NCBI GenBank assembly: GCA_026129765.1
Contig: JAHCHP010000012.1
Coordinates: 1 to 64,000, forward strand
Reading direction: 5' to 3'
DNA: 64,000 bases
DNA from: Fimbriimonadia bacterium
GTDB lineage: Bacteria > Armatimonadota > Fimbriimonadia > Fimbriimonadales > GBS-DC
Each line of letters begins with the position of its first letter. Position 1 is the first letter of the stretch. Shown here one piece after another: positions 44,569 through 52,488 of the stretch. A program made the position numbers and the translations under genes. A model generated the notes under the pieces. The model had not been told where the DNA came from. It searched no databases and was given only the letters and a program-made list of their open reading frames with translations.

Positions 44569-45543
44569 ATGGAATATGGTAAGATTGCTGGGTTAGAGAA
44601 ACCGGTTTCCCGGTTGGTTCAAGGCACGATGATGATCGATACGGAAAGGCTGGACGAAAGTTTGACGCTGCTGGACGGCATTTGGGCAGCGGGATGCAAT
44701 GCCTTCGACCTTGCGCATACCTACTGCGATGGTCGGAGCGAACGCGCCTTTGGACAGTGGCTCAAAACGCGCGGGAACCGGGAGGATATCGTGATTATCA
44801 CGAAAGGCGCGCATCACAACTTGGACCGCCGTCGGGTGACCCCGTTTGACATCACCGCCGACCTGTTCGACTCACTCACGCGCTTGCAGGTGGAAACCAT
44901 CGATGTGTATATGCTTCACAGGGACGATCCCTCCGTTCCAGTGGAGCCGATTGTCGATATCCTGAACGAACATCAACAGGCAGGGCGCATCCGAGCCTTC
45001 GGCGGCTCCAATTGGGCGCATGAAAGGCTGCAAGCGGCGAACGACTACGCGGCGCGAGAAGGGCTCTCGTCTTTCGTCGTCAGCAGCCCGAATCTCAGCC
45101 TCGCTGAACAGGTAGAGGAACCGTGGGCAGAATGTGTCAGTATCGGCGGCAATAAAGGGCGCATCGCGAGAGAGTGGTACCAACAAACCGGCTTAACGGT
45201 GCTGTCTTGGTCCAGTTTAGCCAGCGGTTTCTTCTCAGGGCGTTTCACGAGGGAAAACTACGCCCTTTTAGAGGACAGCTTCTGGAACCGAATTGTTGTC
45301 CGGTGCTATTGCTATGAAGAGAATTTCCAACGATTGGACCGCGTGATGGCGCTGGCGAAGGAGAAAGGCGTTTCCGCGCCGGAGATCGCGCTTGCCTATA
45401 TCTTTAGCCTACCATTGAACGTTTTCGCGCTGGTGGGTTGCCACACCCCGGAAGAATTCATCCAAAACAAGAAGGCAGTCACCTTGCGTTTGACTGACCA
45501 AGAAGTTCAATGGCTGGAGTCTGGGAATGAAGCGGATCTTTAA
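44569..45543 (+). CDS. Aldo/keto reductase
   Basis: The 324-residue TIM-barrel NAD(P)H oxidoreductase carries the catalytic tetrad Asp47, Tyr52, Lys79 and His117 (YMLHRDD). The phosphate-binding region near residue 230 and the GCHTPEEF motif at the C-terminus fit the AKR family that reduces sugars or quinone-like carbonyls. The substrate is unknown. It is followed by a repeated hairpin element and the rhodanese-methyltransferase gene. Confidence 0.9.
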   Translation: MEYGKIAGLEKPVSRLVQGTMMIDTERLDESLTLLDGIWAAGCNAFDLAHTYCDGRSERAFGQWLKTRGNREDIVIITKGAHHNLDRRRVTPFDITADLFDSLTRLQVETIDVYMLHRDDPSVPVEPIVDILNEHQQAGRIRAFGGSNWAHERLQAANDYAAREGLSSFVVSSPNLSLAEQVEEPWAECVSIGGNKGRIAREWYQQTGLTVLSWSSLASGFFSGRFTRENYALLEDSFWNRIVVRCYCYEENFQRLDRVMALAKEKGVSAPEIALAYIFSLPLNVFALVGCHTPEEFIQNKKAVTLRLTDQEVQWLESGNEADL

Positions 45544-45573
45544 GTCGCGCGGACATCCTGTCCGTGAGAAGAA

Positions 45574-45648
45574 AGACACTTGGGCAAGATGCCCAAGCCA
45601 CTGAATTGTGAATAGAGACACTTGGGCAAGATGCCCAAGCCACTGAAT
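45574..45648. repeat. Tandem copies of a hairpin-forming 33-bp repeat
   Basis: The 33-nt unit starting AGACACTTGGGCAAGATG occurs at 45574-45606 and 45616-45648 (period 42 nt), identical. Each contains CTTGGGC-AAGAT-GCCCAAG, a 7-bp hairpin. Together they fill the gap between two plus-strand genes; another inverted pair, GGACA/TGTCC, is at 45551-45563. Confidence 0.8.
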
Positions 45649-45659
45649 ATTGAACGCTT

Positions 45660-46463
45660 ATGAACGCGCAGAGATTAGTATCTTACCGATTGTTAGACCC
45701 CCGTCTTGCAGAGACTGCGCGAGAGAACCCTATCCTTCAGGCGGTCAACATCCCTTTCTTGGAGTTGGAATCGCGGATGCATGAGCTGCCCCCACGCGAT
45801 GAACTCATCCCAGTGGCGTCAACCGGCGAAGTCGCGGAAGAGTGTATCGCTTTTTTGAATAGTCAAGGGCGAAAAGCCGCCTTAGAACCGGCCTATCAGT
45901 ATGGCGAGGCTCCCCCTTCTGAACAAGGCAGGTTATGGCGTCCTAATGCTTTTCTCATGGAACAGTTAGACTCGCTTTTTCCCGACCTGCCCGACGAGCC
46001 TCGCGCTTTGGATATCGGCTGTGGCAGCGGGCGCGATGCGGTCTACCTCGCGGCGCATGGCTGGCGCGTCACCGCCATCGACCGCCTGCCCGATGCCCTT
46101 GAGCGCGGAATTGACTTGGAGGCGCGGTATGCGCCTGATGCCCTCCCCATCGAGTGGATCGCGCTTGATTTGGATGAATCGTTGCCTTCCTTCAAGCACT
46201 CGTTCCACTTGATAACCTGCTTCTTTTACTTAAACCGACCACTCTTGAAACAAGCGCATCGATGGCTGAAGCCCGGAGGCATTCTGATAATGGAAACCTT
46301 TACACGAACGCATCGCAGCCGCTTCGGCAAGCCCTCCAGCGACCATTTGACTGTGGAAGCAGGAGAAGAAGCCACCCTCTTGCCCGGATTACAACCGATT
46401 TGGGCAGAAATGGCGTGGCATGAAACGCTGCATACCTTGCAATTGCTCGCGATTCGCATGTGA
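45660..46463 (+). CDS. Degenerate rhodanese domain fused to a SAM-dependent methyltransferase
   Basis: The 267-residue protein has an N-terminal module of about 85 residues with rhodanese features (VNIPFLELESRMHELP) but without the catalytic Cys: VASTG replaces the usual Cys-x-x-G loop. Residues about 110-220 form a class I methyltransferase with motif I LDIGCGSGRDAVYL, motif II-like TAIDR and WLKPGGIL. The methyl acceptor is unknown; TehB/thiol methyltransferase-like members fit the pattern. The rhodanese domain may act as a binding module. It is upstream of dsbD by 25 nt, which suggests a redox or sulfur link (inference). Confidence 0.75.
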   Translation: MNAQRLVSYRLLDPRLAETARENPILQAVNIPFLELESRMHELPPRDELIPVASTGEVAEECIAFLNSQGRKAALEPAYQYGEAPPSEQGRLWRPNAFLMEQLDSLFPDLPDEPRALDIGCGSGRDAVYLAAHGWRVTAIDRLPDALERGIDLEARYAPDALPIEWIALDLDESLPSFKHSFHLITCFFYLNRPLLKQAHRWLKPGGILIMETFTRTHRSRFGKPSSDHLTVEAGEEATLLPGLQPIWAEMAWHETLHTLQLLAIRM

Positions 46464-46477
46464 GGCTCAGGAACAAG

Positions 46478-46483
46478 TATAAT
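46478..46483 (+). promoter_or_regulatory. -10 box 5 nt before dsbD
   Basis: TATAAT at 46478-46483 is 5 nt from the ATG at 46489; an alternative start ATG at 46507 has GAGAG directly before it. A leaderless transcript would use 46489. Confidence 0.5.
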
Positions 46484-46488
46484 ATGGT

Positions 46489-48339
46489 ATGCGTAACGGT
46501 AGAGAGATGAAGACAAAAATTCAATGGTTGGGCATATGGGTATTGTTGCTGGCGTTAGGCGCGCCGGTTGCGCTGTGGGCGCAGATGCCGAATGTCGACT
46601 TAAAACCCAAGATCACGCTGGATAAAAAACGGTACCAACCGGGCAGCCTGGTCAAAGGACGAGTGGCTATCGATATTCCCAAGCCCTATCATACCCATGC
46701 CAATCCCCCTTCAGAAGATTTCTATATCGCGACCGAACTGAAGTTCAGCGCGAGCAAAGCGTTTCAGGTCAAATCGATTCAATACCCGAAACCGACCGAG
46801 TTTAAGTTCAAGTTTTCCGAGAAACCCTTAAAAGTTTATGAGGGGAAAGGCTCAATTCAATTCACTTTGCAGTTAGATTCCAAGGCGCCGCTGGGTAATC
46901 TGCCCTTGACCGCCACCCTACGTTATCAAGCATGTGACGACAACGCCTGCTATCCACCGCAGAATAAAGAGATCAAAACCACTTTAGTTATCGCGAAAGA
47001 GGCTGCGGCTACTGAAGACAACCCGGAATACGCCGCGCTGGTTACTCCCGAAGAGAACGCTGCCGCGGGAACGACTGCGCCCGTTTCAGTGAAGGCAACC
47101 GATACCAGCCAACTGCCCCTGGATCAGAAAATTCAGGTCTGGTTTGAAGAAGGCAGATGGGGACAAGTCATTGGGGGGCTGTTTCTCGGCGGGCTTTTAC
47201 TCAATTTGACCCCGTGTGTTTTTCCGCTCATTCCTATTACGCTTGGGTTTTTCGGCATGCAGTCTCGCGGGCAATCCGCGAAACGCATCGCCTTATCCAC
47301 CACTTACGCCCTGAGCATCGCCATCACCTATGCGTTGCTGGGAACGGTGGCTGCGCTGGCGGGGAAAACGCTTGGATTTCAGTTCCAAAACCCGATTTTT
47401 GTAGGGGTTTTAACGGGAATCATTGTACTGCTTGCGCTCTCGATGTTCGATGTTTACAAACTGCAGGTACCTCCCAGCTTGATGCGTTATGTGGGAGGTA
47501 AGCAAGGTTTCACCGGCGCGATGATGATGGGCGGCTTGGCAGGGGTGGCAGCCGCGCCCTGTATCGGTCCGGTGATTGGCGTCTTAATCCCGATTATCGC
47601 CGGGGTCGGCAACCCCTTGTACGGTTTTTTACTGTTCTTCGCGTTGGGGATGGGATTGGGCGCGCCCTATTTGGTCTTGGGGCTGTTCTACGATAAACTG
47701 CAGGGACGCATGCCTCGCTCCGGCGAATGGACGGTGCTGGTAGAACGCATTTTCGGGGTCGCTTTGATTGCGGTCGCGATCTATTTTGGCAAAACGCTGG
47801 TTCCCGCAGCGGTCTATCCCTGGCTCTGGGTCGGGTTCTTCGCTTTCTTCGCAGTCTATTTCCTTTTCTTCGACAAGAAAGATTATGCCCAGCAGCGCGT
47901 TATCCGCTTGAAGCAGTTGGTCGGCGTGGTAATGATCGGGCTGATGCTCCAAGCTGGTTACTCGATGTTGTTCAAACCGGTTTCTAACGTGCAAATCGTT
48001 TGGGAGACCTATTCGCAAGCCGCTATCGATCAAGCCAAAAGTGAAGGCAAGCCCGTCCTGATCGATTTTACGGCTGACTGGTGCGCCGCCTGTCACGAAT
48101 TGGATAAATACACCTATACCGATGAAAAGGTGGTGGCAGAGGCGGATCGCTTTGTCCGATTGAAGCATGATTCCACGAAAGAAACGCCCGAAAGCCAAGC
48201 GATTTGGAAGCAGTATGAGATTGTGGGGCTGCCGACGGTGATTTTTATCGACTCCCAAGGCGAAGAGGTACGGTCGCTGCGGCTCACCGGTTTTGAGGGC
48301 GCGGAAGCGTTCCTGAAGCGGCTTCAATCCGTGGAATAG
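46489..48339 (+). CDS. dsbD: Thiol:disulfide interchange protein DsbD
   Basis: The 616-residue product has a signal sequence, the periplasmic alpha domain with its pair of cysteines (ACDDNACYPP, about residue 150), eight transmembrane helices with the conserved membrane Cys residues (TPCVFPLIPI and AAPCIGPVIG), and a C-terminal thioredoxin domain with WCAACHELD. It passes electrons from cytoplasmic thioredoxin (trxA in this window) to periplasmic DsbC/DsbE-like partners and cytochrome c maturation. Its stop lies 16 nt inside the convergent maf gene. Confidence 0.9.
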   Translation: MRNGREMKTKIQWLGIWVLLLALGAPVALWAQMPNVDLKPKITLDKKRYQPGSLVKGRVAIDIPKPYHTHANPPSEDFYIATELKFSASKAFQVKSIQYPKPTEFKFKFSEKPLKVYEGKGSIQFTLQLDSKAPLGNLPLTATLRYQACDDNACYPPQNKEIKTTLVIAKEAAATEDNPEYAALVTPEENAAAGTTAPVSVKATDTSQLPLDQKIQVWFEEGRWGQVIGGLFLGGLLLNLTPCVFPLIPITLGFFGMQSRGQSAKRIALSTTYALSIAITYALLGTVAALAGKTLGFQFQNPIFVGVLTGIIVLLALSMFDVYKLQVPPSLMRYVGGKQGFTGAMMMGGLAGVAAAPCIGPVIGVLIPIIAGVGNPLYGFLLFFALGMGLGAPYLVLGLFYDKLQGRMPRSGEWTVLVERIFGVALIAVAIYFGKTLVPAAVYPWLWVGFFAFFAVYFLFFDKKDYAQQRVIRLKQLVGVVMIGLMLQAGYSMLFKPVSNVQIVWETYSQAAIDQAKSEGKPVLIDFTADWCAACHELDKYTYTDEKVVAEADRFVRLKHDSTKETPESQAIWKQYEIVGLPTVIFIDSQGEEVRSLRLTGFEGAEAFLKRLQSVE

Positions 48340-48923
48340 GCGGGATAGCCCCACGCTTCTAACTGTTTGGCGATATCGACCAGCGGAAAGCCAACCACAT
48401 TGAAATAGCAGCCGCTGACCTTCTCGACCAGCAGCGCGCCATACTCCTGAATGCCATATGCGCCTGCCTTGTCCATCGACTCGCCTGTCCCGACGTACCA
48501 CTCAATCATCGAATCGGAGAGCGCGCGGAAAGTGACCTTTGTTTGCGGAGCGAACAGCGCGAGGCGGGTGGTTTCTCCCCCTTTCCGCTCCAGGATGCAT
48601 ACCGCTGTGATAACCCGGTGTGTTCTGCCCGAAAGCGCGCGCAGCATCGCCTTGGCATGCGCCTCATCTTCTGGTTTTGCCAGCAACGTCCCGCCCAGCA
48701 CAACCAGCGTATCAGCCGCGAAAATCAGCGCGTTGGGATAATGGGGAGCAATGGCTTCTGCCTTTCCACGCGCCAGGGCTTTACCCCAGCGCGACGGTTG
48801 GCGAGTGGTTTCTGGAAGCGTTTCGTCAATGTGAGCGGGGTGCGCGCGGAACGGCTGTCCGAACAAGCGCATCAAGGATTGACGGCGCGGAGAAGCCGAC
48901 GCAAGCACCCACTCTTTGGTCAT
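48324..48923 (-). CDS. maf: Maf-like nucleotide pyrophosphatase
   Basis: The 199-residue protein has the Maf signature SASPRRQSLM near the N-terminus and the metal/base loops ADTLVVLGG, and YGIQEYGALLVEKVSGCYFNVVGFPL near the C-terminus in shortened form. Maf proteins dephosphorylate non-canonical nucleoside triphosphates such as dTTP/UTP or m5UTP and are linked to septum formation arrest. The 3' end overlaps dsbD by 16 nt. The ANTAR response regulator lies immediately upstream (7 nt gap). Confidence 0.9.
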   Translation of the reverse strand: MTKEWVLASASPRRQSLMRLFGQPFRAHPAHIDETLPETTRQPSRWGKALARGKAEAIAPHYPNALIFAADTLVVLGGTLLAKPEDEAHAKAMLRALSGRTHRVITAVCILERKGGETTRLALFAPQTKVTFRALSDSMIEWYVGTGESMDKAGAYGIQEYGALLVEKVSGCYFNVVGFPLVDIAKQLEAWGYPAYSTD

Positions 48924-48929
48924 ACGGGG

Positions 48930-49508
48930 TTAGATGATTTCTGAGGCGGTAATCACGCTCTGGGCAATCTCTTTCATCGTTTTGTTCTGATTGCGCGCCA
49001 TAAAGTGGATGCGTCTAAACGCTTCCGACTCGCTCAAGCCCAAACGATCCATCAAGATGCCTTTCGCGCGTTCAATCAGTTTGCGGGTCTCCAATGCCTC
49101 TTTCAGGTCTTGGACCTCTTTGTCCTTCGACTGCACTTCTTTGAAGCGTTTGACCGCGATATTGATCGCCGGTCCCAGTTCTTGCTTGCGAAAAGGTTTC
49201 AGCAGGTAAGCATACGCGCCCGCCTCGCCCGCTTGTTCCACCAGTTCCTCTTCGGTATAGGCGGTCAGAAACACAATCGCGCATGGGTGCTGTTCTATAA
49301 TTTGGCGCGCGGCTTCAATGCCATCCATGCCCGGCATTTTGATGTCCATCACGATTACGTCCGGCATCGATTGAACGCCCATCCTGACGGCATCGTCGCC
49401 TGTTTCCACTTCTGAGACCACGTCGTGTCCCAGTTGCTCTAACTGTGTTTTCACCATCAACCGTGTTAATTCCTCATCCTCTGCAACCATAACACGTACT
49501 TTATCCAT
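48930..49508 (-). CDS. Response regulator with ANTAR RNA-binding output domain
   Basis: The 192-residue protein has a receiver domain (residues 1-120): acidic pocket Glu10/Asp11, phosphorylation site Asp55, Thr82 and Lys104. The C-terminal ANTAR domain (about 130-190, with KLIERAKGILMDRLGLSESEAFRRIHFMAR) binds RNA hairpins and prevents transcription termination. No histidine kinase is adjacent. The ATG at 49508 is preferred (not 49541). ANTAR targets usually have paired hexaloop hairpins in leaders; none was seen upstream of nearby genes by eye. Confidence 0.9.
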   Translation of the reverse strand: MDKVRVMVAEDEELTRLMVKTQLEQLGHDVVSEVETGDDAVRMGVQSMPDVIVMDIKMPGMDGIEAARQIIEQHPCAIVFLTAYTEEELVEQAGEAGAYAYLLKPFRKQELGPAINIAVKRFKEVQSKDKEVQDLKEALETRKLIERAKGILMDRLGLSESEAFRRIHFMARNQNKTMKEIAQSVITASEII

Positions 49509-49591
49509 TCCTGTTCCTCCAAACAAAAAACGTTCGCTCACAAGGCTGCGCCTACTCCATCCATTGAAAGGCAGGTAGCCAGAGCGACAGA

Positions 49592-50692
49592 TTATTTTTT
49601 CAAGCTGGAAACAAATCGCGTGGCAGCTTCTCGCTTACCTTCTGTTGTATAGCAGGGCGCGTCGGGCGTCAGCGGCAAGGAAACGGTTTCGCCGGTGAAC
49701 CCTGCCTGATAGATCGCTGTAATCACCTCCAGCGATTTACGCCCTTCGTGTCCGTTGACATTCGGCGATTTGTCTGAGGTGACCTTTTCCACAAAATCGT
49801 GGATTTCCGCGGCATGACCCGTGAGAGCCGGTTCTGGCACCGAGCGGTAACTGTCCACCATCTGCGCCAACACCTCGTCGTTGCGCGAGTGAGGGCGGAA
49901 GGGGAACAGTTGCAAGCTGCCTTTGGTTCCCAAGATAAGCAGTCGGCTTAAATCGCTTTCCAGTTCTGCGGCGGTCGAAGCAAAGAAACTGCAGCTCAGA
50001 CCGTTCTCCCACTGGAGCTGCGCCTGGCACCAATCTTCCACCTCAATAGGATGAGCGACGGTCGCCAAACGCGCCTGCACGGAGGCAGGCATGCCTAACA
50101 GATGAATAAGCATATCGATATGATGGGAGGCTTGATTGATCACTGCGCCTCCTCCTTCGGTGTCCCATTTCCCCCGCCATTCCACCCCATAATAGGCGGA
50201 ACGCCGCCACCATAAACAGTTCGCTTCGCAGAAAAACAGTTCGCCTAATAAACCATTATTGAGCAGGTGCTGCGCGCGATGGGTGTCCCATTCATAACGC
50301 AGTTGATAGATCACGCCGAGCTGCCTCTGAGATTGCTCGGCGGCTTGGATCATCTGATCCGCCTGCTCCAGGCTGATCGCCATCGGTTTTTCGACGAGGA
50401 CATGTTTACCTGATTGAAGCGCGGTGATGGCTTGGGGGGCATGGAGATAATGGGGGGTGCAAATGCTAACGATCTGAATATCCTCTCTTTTAAGCAATTC
50501 TTGATCATCGGTATACCAGTTCAGGATGCGGTACTTCTGGCTGAAATCGCGGGCGCGGGATTCATCCAAATCCGCGATCGCGATCAGCTCGACGTTGGGC
50601 AACTGCGAATACGCTTTCGCATGCGCTGCCGCGACGCCGCCCGCTCCGATAATGCCTACACCTATCTTGTCTTTACTATGATTTGCTTCCAT
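49592..50692 (-). CDS. Gfo/Idh/MocA family oxidoreductase
   Basis: The 366-residue protein has an N-terminal NAD(P) Rossmann domain (GIIGAGGVAAAHAKAY, residues 14-29), the catalytic-site EKPMA in VLVEKPMAISLEQA, and the C-terminal alpha/beta barrel-like domain. Family members oxidise or reduce sugars, inositols and related polyols; the substrate cannot be inferred. It is not clearly in an operon. Confidence 0.9.
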   Translation of the reverse strand: MEANHSKDKIGVGIIGAGGVAAAHAKAYSQLPNVELIAIADLDESRARDFSQKYRILNWYTDDQELLKREDIQIVSICTPHYLHAPQAITALQSGKHVLVEKPMAISLEQADQMIQAAEQSQRQLGVIYQLRYEWDTHRAQHLLNNGLLGELFFCEANCLWWRRSAYYGVEWRGKWDTEGGGAVINQASHHIDMLIHLLGMPASVQARLATVAHPIEVEDWCQAQLQWENGLSCSFFASTAAELESDLSRLLILGTKGSLQLFPFRPHSRNDEVLAQMVDSYRSVPEPALTGHAAEIHDFVEKVTSDKSPNVNGHEGRKSLEVITAIYQAGFTGETVSLPLTPDAPCYTTEGKREAATRFVSSLKK

Positions 50693-50748
50693 CAGCCAAT
50701 ATTGTACCCCATCGAGGGGAGTACCTATGACTTAAAGGGGGAAAATCA

Positions 50749-51702
50749 TTATCCGTAGGTCACATACTCATTTTCGAAAGAGCCGTCGGTGTAGAGGTCA
50801 ATCAGACCGTAGCCGGGTTTTGTTTCTTGGAAATTACCGCCCCACCACGCGCCGCTGACTGCTCCATTGCAAATGTACGTCACACCATTGTATTCCACGC
50901 GGTCATAGAGATGGATATGTCCGCTGAGGCACAGCTTGACATTTTTATGCTGGAAGAACAGGTCTTTGATACGGCGCGCATCGATATGCATCCACGCGCC
51001 AGGAATGACCCAATTGCCCGATTTTTCGTTTTCGCCGTCAAACATCGCGCAGGCGCAGACAATCGGGATATGGGATAAGACGCACACGGGAGTCGCGGCA
51101 GGCGTTTTCTTCAGGTCCTCTTTCAACCATTCAAACTGCTCATCATCCAACCGCGCCTTATAACCCTTGTCATGGGGAAAAGTGCTGTCCAATACGATAA
51201 AGTGCCAGCCCGCTTTGTCGAAACTGCGGAACCGCTCCGGGATTCGAAACAGATCGCACGCCCACTTTTTCCCATAAAGCGCGTTCTCTTGCAACTTTTC
51301 CGCGCTGTCTCTGCCCCAAGCCCACACATCGTGGTTGCCGATGCAATGCTCTATGGGAATTTCACAATGGTCTTCCAGAATGTTCTTCCAGAGGTCGCCC
51401 TGCGCTTTGGCGCGCGCGGCATCCGCGCCCATCACATCCATCACCGAGTCACCGCCATTCAAAATAAGGTCGGGGCGGTCGATAAGATCGTGCGCGTGTT
51501 TCATGCAGGCGGTCATTCCGGTTGGCGCTTTGCCTTCCGGCTGAACATGAATATCGGTCATATGCGCCACACGCAAGGCGCGTTTCCGGTTGGGAGTAGC
51601 AGGTTGAGATTGCGCTTCAGATGACGGAAGCGTAAGCCCCGCCATCGCAGCGGCTCCGATTCCTTTCAAAACATCTCTCCGAGTCCATCGCTTGCTTTCC
51701 AT
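50749..51702 (-). CDS. Tat-exported metallophosphatase (calcineurin-like)
   Basis: The 317-residue protein has a twin-arginine signal (TRRDVLKGIGAAAMAG) and the metallophosphoesterase motifs HMTDIHV (DxH), NGGDSVMD (GD), GNHDVW (GNHD), LSHIP (H) and LSGHIHLYD (GHxH). The dinuclear metal site would hydrolyse phosphate esters outside the cytoplasm; the substrate is unknown. The ATG at 51702 gives the proper signal start. It is located next to the Gfo/Idh/MocA gene. Confidence 0.9.
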   Translation of the reverse strand: MESKRWTRRDVLKGIGAAAMAGLTLPSSEAQSQPATPNRKRALRVAHMTDIHVQPEGKAPTGMTACMKHAHDLIDRPDLILNGGDSVMDVMGADAARAKAQGDLWKNILEDHCEIPIEHCIGNHDVWAWGRDSAEKLQENALYGKKWACDLFRIPERFRSFDKAGWHFIVLDSTFPHDKGYKARLDDEQFEWLKEDLKKTPAATPVCVLSHIPIVCACAMFDGENEKSGNWVIPGAWMHIDARRIKDLFFQHKNVKLCLSGHIHLYDRVEYNGVTYICNGAVSGAWWGGNFQETKPGYGLIDLYTDGSFENEYVTYG

Positions 51703-51745
51703 GATTACATTATGACATGAAACCATGTTAAGCAAGGGTTAAGCA

Positions 51746-52405
51746 TCAATCTTCCGGTTCGCGCGTATACCGCTCAATGAGCCGGGAAGTGACGTAGCCA
51801 AACATATCGCCCACATCACGCACGATCAGCGGTTTGGCTGCCTCTTTGAAGAAAGGTGAGTCGGTTGGGAGCCATCCGCCTTGCAACAGCGACTTCAGCG
51901 CGCCATAATCGGGATGGGTCGTTTTGAGGGTAATATGAGAAGTTTTGTTCGAGGCGGGTAAACGGTTGGGACGACCCGCGACCCGCTGCATCGACTGATC
52001 GACCAGCGACAAATAGGTCATCATCGACGCCGCGAACTGGTGCCGGGTGAGGACCTGGCTGCCTTTGAAATTCGCGCTTAACACTTTGCGCGCTTGCAAT
52101 TCCGCAACCGCCTTGCGCGCCCATTGGGGATGTTTTGAGTCTTGCTTCGCAGCGGAAGGACTGCCGGTAAATACAGGCAGTTCGGTGGCTTCTGTCAGTC
52201 CCTTCTCGACCCGCTGCATAAAACCATACAGCGCGACCGCCGCCTCATAGCCGGTCAGGGTCTGCTCTTCAATAGGGGTTGGTTTGGGCGGTTCCTTTTT
52301 GAACTTAACGCCCCGTTGCTGCGCGCCCGCCGTACTGATCATCAAACCGATGAACCCGATCCATAATCCCCACTGCCCGATTTTGAACATGCCTTTCTTC
52401 ATCAT
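51746..52405 (-). CDS. Secreted protein with SLH-like domain
   Basis: The 219-residue product has a signal peptide (residues about 1-28, ending TAGAQQ). Residues about 88-135 (HPQWARKAVAELQARKVLS, VLTRHQFAASMMTYL) resemble an S-layer homology repeat: aromatic WA near the start, ..Lxx..v.., then TR.EFAA. Later regions are less clear. The protein may associate with cell wall polymers. The start is uncertain: the ATGs at 52405 or 52402, or the GTG at 52414, are possible; GAGG is nearest to the ATGs. Confidence 0.6.
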   Translation of the reverse strand: MMKKGMFKIGQWGLWIGFIGLMISTAGAQQRGVKFKKEPPKPTPIEEQTLTGYEAAVALYGFMQRVEKGLTEATELPVFTGSPSAAKQDSKHPQWARKAVAELQARKVLSANFKGSQVLTRHQFAASMMTYLSLVDQSMQRVAGRPNRLPASNKTSHITLKTTHPDYGALKSLLQGGWLPTDSPFFKEAAKPLIVRDVGDMFGYVTSRLIERYTREPED

Positions 52406-52469
52406 ATGCCTCACTCATCCTCTACTTTAGATTATAGACGATTTTCCCCGCAAAAATAGGGGGGTGAGG

Positions 52470-52475
52470 TATAAT
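52470..52475 (+). promoter_or_regulatory. -10 box of recG
   Basis: TATAAT lies 13 nt before the ATG at 52489, so the recG leader would be only about 6 nt and has no Shine-Dalgarno. Confidence 0.5.
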
Positions 52476-52488
52476 TTTTGGTAGACAA

